Part shown: piece after piece, positions 21,299-25,755 of the stretch
Position numbering within the stretch: position 1 is the first letter of the stretch
How the letters are laid out: every line of letters starts with the position of its first letter
DNA from: Pinisolibacter sp040275425
GTDB lineage: Bacteria; Pseudomonadota; Alphaproteobacteria; Rhizobiales; Ancalomicrobiaceae
Assembly (NCBI GenBank): GCA_040275425.1
Contig: JBEOKB010000003.1
Location: 1 to 25,755 of the forward strand
Length of the DNA stretch: 25,755 nucleotides
Direction of reading: 5' to 3'
Notes under the pieces: generated by a model
Told to the model about the DNA's origin: nothing
Seen by the model: only the letters and a program-made list of their open reading frames with translations
Database searches by the model: none
Translations under genes and position numbers: made by a program

Positions 21299-22069
21299 TC
21301 AGGCCCGCTCGCTGTCGCGATCGCGGCGACCACGGCCACGACGTTCACCGTCCCGATCCCGATCACGTTCACGACCCTCGGGGCGCTCGCGGCGGGTGTT
21401 GTCCGGCTCGAGAGCCTTGCGCTCGGAAGCCATCGGGTCGTGCTCGAGGATCTCGCCCTTGAAGATCCAGACCTTGAGGCCGCAGGTGCCGTAGGCCGTG
21501 ACCGCAGTGGCGACACCGAAGTCGATGTCCGCGCGCAGCGTGTGCAGCGGAACCCGACCCTCGCGATACCACTCAAGGCGAGCGATCTCCGCGCCGCCGA
21601 GACGGCCGGACGCGTTGATACGGATGCCTTCGGCACCGAAGCGCATGGCCGACTGCACCGAGCGCTTCATGGCGCGACGGAAGGCGACACGACGCTCGAG
21701 CTGCTGAGCGATGGAGGCGGCCACCAGGTTCGCATCGATCTCGGGCTTGCGCACCTCGACGATGTTGATGTGGACCTCACTGTCCGTCAGCTTGGCGACG
21801 CCCTTGCGGAGCTTGTCGATGTCGCCGCCCTTCTTGCCGATGACGACGCCCGGACGCGCGGTGTGGATCGAAACGCGGCACTTCTTGTGCGGACGCTCGA
21901 TCACCACCTTGGAGACGGCGGCCTGCTTCAGCTCGGTGAGCAGATACTTGCGGATCGCGAGATCCTCATGCAGCAGCTTGCCGTACTCGCCCTTGCCGGC
22001 GTACCAGCGGGAATCCCAGGTCCGGTTGATGCCGAGCCGGAGACCGATCGGGTTGACCTTCTGTCCCAT
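21299..22069 (-). CDS. rpsC: 30S ribosomal protein S3 (uS3) with an Arg/Asp/Glu-rich C-terminal tail
   Basis: S3 (256 aa, E. coli 233) forms the mRNA entry site with S4 and S5 and has helicase-related basic residues. The start MGQKVNPIGLRLGINRTWDS, the KH-type motif VVIGKKGGDIDKLRKGVAKL and the C-domain RLGGAEIARLEWYREGRVPL are clear. After residue 217 or so the protein continues into a low-complexity tail of about 35 residues dominated by alternating Arg with Asp, Glu and Gly (for example ERDRDRDGERRGRGRRDRD). Such tails occur in some alphaproteobacterial S3 proteins but vary in sequence. Its ATG shares one base with the rplV stop (TGATG). Confidence 0.97.
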   Translation of the reverse strand: MGQKVNPIGLRLGINRTWDSRWYAGKGEYGKLLHEDLAIRKYLLTELKQAAVSKVVIERPHKKCRVSIHTARPGVVIGKKGGDIDKLRKGVAKLTDSEVHINIVEVRKPEIDANLVAASIAQQLERRVAFRRAMKRSVQSAMRFGAEGIRINASGRLGGAEIARLEWYREGRVPLHTLRADIDFGVATAVTAYGTCGLKVWIFKGEILEHDPMASERKALEPDNTRRERPEGRERDRDRDGERRGRGRRDRDSERA

Positions 22070-22446
22070 CAGGCGGACTCCACTTCGCGGACGACGATCG
22101 TCAGGTTCGAGAACGGCTTTTCGACGCGCGAGGCACGGCCGCGAGCGCGGGCGTGGAACCGCTTCATCACCAGGGCCTTACCGACGAAGGCTTCGGCGAC
22201 GATCAGAGAATCGACGTCGAGCTCGTGGTTGTTCTCGGCATTGGCGATGGCGCTTTCGAGCGTCTTCTTGACGTCCTTGGCGATACGCTTGCGCGAGAAG
22301 GTCAGATCGGCCAGAGCGGTCGAGACCTTCTTGCCACGGATCAGTGCGGCGACGAGGTTGAGCTTCTGGGGGCTGACGCGGATCATGCGCGCAACCGCCT
22401 TGGCTTCGGTATCCTTCAGCGCCCGTTCGGTCTTCGGCTTCGACAT
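22069..22446 (-). CDS. rplV: 50S ribosomal protein L22 (uL22)
   Basis: L22 (125 aa, E. coli 110) reaches into the exit tunnel with an extended beta-hairpin, visible as FVGKALVMKRFHARARGRAS. Upstream RMIRVSPQKLNLVAALIRGK and SAIANAENNHELDVDSLIVA are family blocks. The N-terminus carries an extra 15 or so residues (MSKPKTERALKDTEAKAVA) relative to E. coli, typical of alphaproteobacteria. It follows rpsS by five bases and overlaps rpsC by one. Confidence 0.97.
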   Translation of the reverse strand: MSKPKTERALKDTEAKAVARMIRVSPQKLNLVAALIRGKKVSTALADLTFSRKRIAKDVKKTLESAIANAENNHELDVDSLIVAEAFVGKALVMKRFHARARGRASRVEKPFSNLTIVVREVESA

Positions 22447-22451
22447 GGGGC

Positions 22452-22730
22452 TTACTTCCTCTTCGCCTTCTTATCGGCCGCATGACCGTAGTAGGTGCGG
22501 GTCGGCGAGAACTCGCCGAACTTCTGGCCGACCATGTCCTCGCTCACCAGAACGGGGACGTGCTTCTGACCGTTGTAGACGCCGAAGGTGAGCCCGACGA
22601 AGTGCGGCAGGATCGTGGAGCGCCGGCTCCAGATCTTGATGACTTCGGCACGGCCCGAAGAACGGGCCTTTTCGGCCTTCTTCAGGAGGTAACCGTCGAC
22701 GAACGGGCCTTTCCAGACAGAACGAGCCAT
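22452..22730 (-). CDS. rpsS: 30S ribosomal protein S19 (uS19)
   Basis: S19 (92 aa, as in E. coli) is in the small-subunit head with S13 and contacts bridge B1a. It starts MARSVWKGPFVDGYLLKKAE and contains IKIWSRRSTILPHFVGLTFG, VYNGQKHVPVLVSEDMVGQK and FGEFSPTRTYYGHAADKKAK, nearly the family consensus. It lies eight bases after rplB and five before rplV. Confidence 0.98.
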   Translation of the reverse strand: MARSVWKGPFVDGYLLKKAEKARSSGRAEVIKIWSRRSTILPHFVGLTFGVYNGQKHVPVLVSEDMVGQKFGEFSPTRTYYGHAADKKAKRK

Positions 22731-22738
22731 GGGTTACC

Positions 22739-23575
22739 TCACTTACCCTTCTTGGCGTGGCGCGAGCGGACGATGAACTTGTTCGTCGCCTTGTTCGACC
22801 GGGTCTTCTTACCCTTGGTCGGCTTGCCCCACGGGGTCACGGGATGGCGACCACCGGAGGTACGGCCTTCGCCGCCGCCGTGCGGATGGTCGACCGGGTT
22901 CATGACGACACCACGGTTGTGCGGGCGACGACCGAGCCAACGGGAACGACCCGCCTTGCCGATCGAAATGTTCATGTGATCCGGGTTCGACACCGCGCCG
23001 ACCGAAGCCATGCAGGTGCCGAGGATCAGGCGCTGTTCACCCGAACCCAGACGGACGATGACGTAGCCCTGGTCACGACCGACGATCTGGGCGTAGGCGC
23101 CCGCGGACCGCGCGATCTGACCGCCCTTGCCCGGCTTGATCTCCACGTTGTGGACGATCGTGCCGACCGGAACGTTGCCGATCGGCATGGCGTTGCCGGG
23201 CTTGACGTCGACCGAAGCGCCCGACACCACGGTGTCGCCGACGGCCAGACGCTGCGGCGCCAGGATGTAGCTCAGCTCGCCGTCCGCATACCGGATGAGA
23301 GCGATGAAGGCCGAGCGGTTCGGGTCGTACTCGAGCCGTTCGACGGTCGCCGGCACATCGGCCTTGCGACGCTTGAAGTCGACGACGCGGTAGGTCCGCT
23401 TGTGACCGCCGCCCTTGAAGCGGGCGGTGATGCGGCCGAGGTTGTTGCGGCCGCCCGACTTGGACAGACCCTCGGTGAGGGCCTTCAGCGGCTTGCCCTT
23501 GTAGAGGGCCGATCGGTCGACGATGACCAGCTGACGAAGGCTGGGCGTGACCGGATTGAAGGTCTTGAGCGCCAT
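22739..23575 (-). CDS. rplB: 50S ribosomal protein L2 (uL2)
   Basis: L2 (278 aa) is a highly conserved large-subunit protein near the peptidyl-transferase centre that supports subunit joining. Visible blocks are MALKTFNPVTPSLRQLVIVD, the RNA-binding GRNNLGRITARFKGGGHKRT, the SH3-like middle and the C-terminal GVVMNPVDHPHGGGEGRTSG, which contains the conserved histidine region linked to activity. It is 19 bases after rplW and eight before rpsS. Confidence 0.98.
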   Translation of the reverse strand: MALKTFNPVTPSLRQLVIVDRSALYKGKPLKALTEGLSKSGGRNNLGRITARFKGGGHKRTYRVVDFKRRKADVPATVERLEYDPNRSAFIALIRYADGELSYILAPQRLAVGDTVVSGASVDVKPGNAMPIGNVPVGTIVHNVEIKPGKGGQIARSAGAYAQIVGRDQGYVIVRLGSGEQRLILGTCMASVGAVSNPDHMNISIGKAGRSRWLGRRPHNRGVVMNPVDHPHGGGEGRTSGGRHPVTPWGKPTKGKKTRSNKATNKFIVRSRHAKKGK

Positions 23576-23594
23576 TCTAGTCTACCTTCTGCCT

Positions 23595-23891
23595 TCAGAG
23601 CCCGGTCGTGACGTCGATCCGGTGGCCTTCGGCCAGCGTCACGATCGCCTTCTTGACGTCGTCCTGCTTGCCGACGAAGCCCTTGAAGCGCTTCACCTTA
23701 CCCATGCGGATCAGGGTGTTGACGCTCACGACCTTGACCTTGAACAGCGCCTCGACGGCGGCCTTGATCTCGGGCTTGGTCGCGGACTTGGCGACGTTGA
23801 ACACCACCTTGTTCTGTTCGGCGGCGATGGTGGACTTCTCGGTGATGACCGGCGAGCGGATCACGTCGTAGTGAGAGAGGTTGATCGCCAT
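23595..23891 (-). CDS. rplW: 50S ribosomal protein L23 (uL23)
   Basis: L23 (98 aa) surrounds the exit tunnel and is the docking site of trigger factor and SRP. The start HYDVIRSPVITEKSTIAAEQ contains the VITEKST motif with the acidic residue used by trigger factor, followed by NKVVFNVAKSATKPEIKAAV and the VKRFKGFVGKQDDVKKAIVT loop. The ATG at 23889-23891 has GGAGG seven bases upstream, while an in-frame GTG two codons earlier is only one base from it. It starts two bases after the rplD stop. Confidence 0.97.
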   Translation of the reverse strand: MAINLSHYDVIRSPVITEKSTIAAEQNKVVFNVAKSATKPEIKAAVEALFKVKVVSVNTLIRMGKVKRFKGFVGKQDDVKKAIVTLAEGHRIDVTTGL

Positions 23892-23893
23892 CG

Positions 23894-24523
23894 TCACGCC
23901 TCCACCCGGAACCGGGCTTCGATCGCGTCGACCGCGTCCTTGGTCAGGACGAGAACCTGGCGACGCAGGATGTCGTAGACGTTCAGGCCCTGGACCGGCA
24001 GCACGTCGACGTTCGGGATGTTGCGGGCGGCCAGACCGAAGTTGGTGTCGACCTCGGCGCCGGCGATGACCAGCACGTTGGTGAAACCGAGCGTCTCGAA
24101 CTGGGCCTTGAGGGCCTTGGTCTTCGGCTCGGCGGCGACGGCGGCCTCGAGGACGACCAGCGACGCGGTCGCGGCCTTCGAGGAAAGCGCGTGCTTGAGG
24201 CCGAGGACGCGGACCTTCTTGGGCAGATCGTGAGCGTGTGAGCGCACGACCGGGCCGTGAGCGCGACCACCACCACGGAAGATCGGCGCGCGGGCCGAAC
24301 CGTGACGGGCGCTACCGGTGCCCTTCTGCTTGTACATCTTCTTACCCGTCCGGGCGATCTCGGAGCGACCCTTCACCTTGTGGGTGCCGGCCTGACGCTT
24401 CGCGAGCTGCCACTTGACGACGCGCTGGATCAGATCCGCGCGGGGCTCGAGGCCGAAGATCTCGTCGGAGACGGTGATCGTGCCGGCGTCGGTGCCGTCC
24501 AGTTTCTTGACCTGGAGCTCCAT
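23894..24523 (-). CDS. rplD: 50S ribosomal protein L4 (uL4)
   Basis: L4 (209 aa, E. coli 201) lines the exit-tunnel constriction with a long loop, visible as TGKKMYKQKGTGSARHGSAR followed by APIFRGGGRAHGP. In E. coli L4 also represses the S10 operon by attenuation and translation control; the leader that would act on lies upstream of rpsJ and no E. coli-like structure is obvious here. The start ATG (24521-24523) shares a base with the rplC stop (TGATG); a GTG one codon earlier is less likely. The gene ends two bases before rplW. Confidence 0.97.
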   Translation of the reverse strand: MELQVKKLDGTDAGTITVSDEIFGLEPRADLIQRVVKWQLAKRQAGTHKVKGRSEIARTGKKMYKQKGTGSARHGSARAPIFRGGGRAHGPVVRSHAHDLPKKVRVLGLKHALSSKAATASLVVLEAAVAAEPKTKALKAQFETLGFTNVLVIAGAEVDTNFGLAARNIPNVDVLPVQGLNVYDILRRQVLVLTKDAVDAIEARFRVEA

Positions 24524-25242
24524 CACTCGGCCCCCTTCTCTTCCGTGGCGGCGACGGGCGCGGCGACGGGCATCTTGAAGGCGCCGGGCAGCGGCAGACC
24601 TTCCGGAGCCTTACGCTTCACGGCGTCGCGAACGATGATCCAGCCGCCCTTGGAGCCGGGAACCGAACCCTCGACGAGGATCAGGCCACGCTCGACGTCG
24701 GTGCGAACGACCTTGAGGTTCTGGGTGGTGACCCGCTCGGCGCCCATGTGACCGGCCATCTTCTTGTTCTTGAAGGTGCGGCCGGGATCCTGACGGTTAC
24801 CGGTGGAGCCGAGCGAGCGGTGCGAGACCGACACGCCGTGGGTGGCGCGAAGGCCGCCGAAGTTCCAGCGCTTCATGCCGCCGGCAAAGCCCTTGCCGAT
24901 GGAGGTGCCGGTCACGTCGACGAACTGACCGACGAGGAAGTGGTCGGCGGTGATTTCCGCACCCACTTCGATCATCTTGTCGGCATCGACGCGGAATTCG
25001 ACCACCTTGCGCTTCGGCTCCACGTTGGCCTTGGCGAAGTGCCCGCGCTGCGCCTGGGTGGTGTTCTTCACCTTGGCGAGGCCGGCACCGAGCTGCAGCG
25101 CGGTGTAGCCGTTCTTCTCTTCGGTCCGATGGGCAACGACCTGGCAGCCGTCGAGCCGCAGTACCGTCACCGGCACCTGCTCTCCCGCATCGGTGTAGAT
25201 GCGGGTCATGCCCAGCTTCTGTGCGATCACACCTGAACGCAT
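24523..25242 (-). CDS. rplC: 50S ribosomal protein L3 (uL3)
   Basis: L3 (239 aa, E. coli 209) initiates 50S assembly and extends a loop to the peptidyl-transferase centre. The start is RSGVIAQKLGMTRIYTDAGE, and the central tip reads FAGGMKRWNFGGLRATHGVS then SHRSLGSTGNRQDPGRTFKN. Q151 in this segment aligns with the glutamine methylated by PrmB in E. coli (Q150). The extra length is a C-terminal extension (FKMPVAAPVAATEEKGAE) common in alphaproteobacteria. It is 79 bases after rpsJ, a gap that holds two hairpins, and overlaps rplD by one base. Confidence 0.97.
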   Translation of the reverse strand: MRSGVIAQKLGMTRIYTDAGEQVPVTVLRLDGCQVVAHRTEEKNGYTALQLGAGLAKVKNTTQAQRGHFAKANVEPKRKVVEFRVDADKMIEVGAEITADHFLVGQFVDVTGTSIGKGFAGGMKRWNFGGLRATHGVSVSHRSLGSTGNRQDPGRTFKNKKMAGHMGAERVTTQNLKVVRTDVERGLILVEGSVPGSKGGWIIVRDAVKRKAPEGLPLPGAFKMPVAAPVAATEEKGAE

Positions 25243-25260
25243 GGCGTTCTCTCTTCTTGG

Positions 25261-25321
25261 GGAGCGTCACGAAAGTGAAACGCTCCGGATCTAAGTCAGA
25301 GGCTCGGAGGACGTTGCGTCC

Positions 25322-25323
<2 letters not shown>
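25261..25323 (-). other. Two hairpins in the rpsJ-rplC gap
   Basis: Reading on the minus strand, GAGGACG/CGTCCTC (25307-25323, three-base loop) includes the last bases of the rpsJ stop codon. It is followed by a second stem at 25261-25286, where GGAGCG plus TCAC pair with GTGA plus CGCTCC around a four-base loop, with a two-base bulge. Neither has a T run. They could be an mRNA processing or partial attenuation point after rpsJ; no known regulator can be assigned. Confidence 0.4.
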
Positions 25324-25630
<307 letters not shown>

Positions 25631-25703
25631 ACTCGAACCCTCTGAGGTTCAAAAACCCGGGATGGAGCAAGGCAGACCGCCCTGCCCCGTCACCGGATCT
25701 TCA

Positions 25704-25755
25704 TCAGGCGATGATCTTGGCGACGACGCCGGCGCCGACGGTGCGACCGCCTTCA
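25704..25755 (-). CDS. tuf: Elongation factor Tu, C-terminal end
   Basis: Only the last 16 codons and the stop of this gene are in the window. They translate as EGGRTVGAGVVAKIIA, the conserved C-terminus of EF-Tu (E. coli EGGRTVGAGVVAKVLG). EF-Tu delivers aminoacyl-tRNA to the ribosome in a GTP-dependent manner. Its position directly upstream of rpsJ is the usual joining of the str and S10 operons. Confidence 0.93.
   Translation of the reverse strand, partial: EGGRTVGAGVVAKIIA

Noticed and set aside
25631..25703. An S10-operon leader or separate promoter upstream of rpsJ
   Set aside because: The 73-base gap after tuf shows no convincing -35/-10 and no E. coli-like L4 target structure; cotranscription with tuf is simpler.

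Overview
The window is GC-rich bacterial DNA, almost certainly from an alphaproteobacterium of the Hyphomicrobiales/Rhizobiales type. The evidence is the gene order tuf-rpsJ...secY-adk-rpsM-rpsK-rpoA-rplQ followed by a Do-type protease and rarA, an Omp25/31-like barrel with the WSGVYVGANWG signature, and a bioMNY biotin ECF transporter. Genus cannot be assigned from sequence reading alone. There is no tRNA, rRNA, CRISPR array, insertion sequence or prophage gene, and no gap between genes exceeds 300 bases.

Right to left on the minus strand (25755 to 11147) runs the fused S10-spc-alpha ribosomal superoperon: the last codons of tuf, then rpsJ, rplC, rplD, rplW, rplB, rpsS, rplV, rpsC, rplP, rpmC, rpsQ, rplN, rplX, rplE, rpsN, rpsH, rplF, rplR, rpsE, rpmD, rplO, secY, adk, rpsM, rpsK, rpoA and rplQ. 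Genes from rplC to adk are tightly packed, with several stop/start overlaps (TGATG, TAATG, ATGA). The gaps around rpsM, rpsK, rpoA and rplQ are longer and carry strong hairpins. The superoperon ends at a perfect bidirectional hairpin (11087-11116) shared with the convergent hxlR gene.

Left of the superoperon lie an HxlR-type regulator and a divergent short-chain dehydrogenase, with an inverted-repeat operator candidate between them; then a minus-strand run of periplasmic Do-like protease, a small unknown gene and rarA (AAA+ recombination/fork factor), the last two overlapping by GTGA. Next are a membrane-anchored unknown protein and, on the plus strand, bioM-bioN-bioY, with crcB (fluoride channel) divergent from it. 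The left end carries a large two-barrel outer-membrane protein, an RluA-family pseudouridine synthase, and the N-terminus of a second S4-domain protein of the same family cut by the window edge.

The most interesting item is the outer-membrane protein at 1347-2963. Its C-terminal half resembles the omptin protease family and retains both catalytic Asp pairs/dyads (D-x-D and D-x-H), fused to an Omp25/31-like barrel. Most of the rest is conserved core genome.
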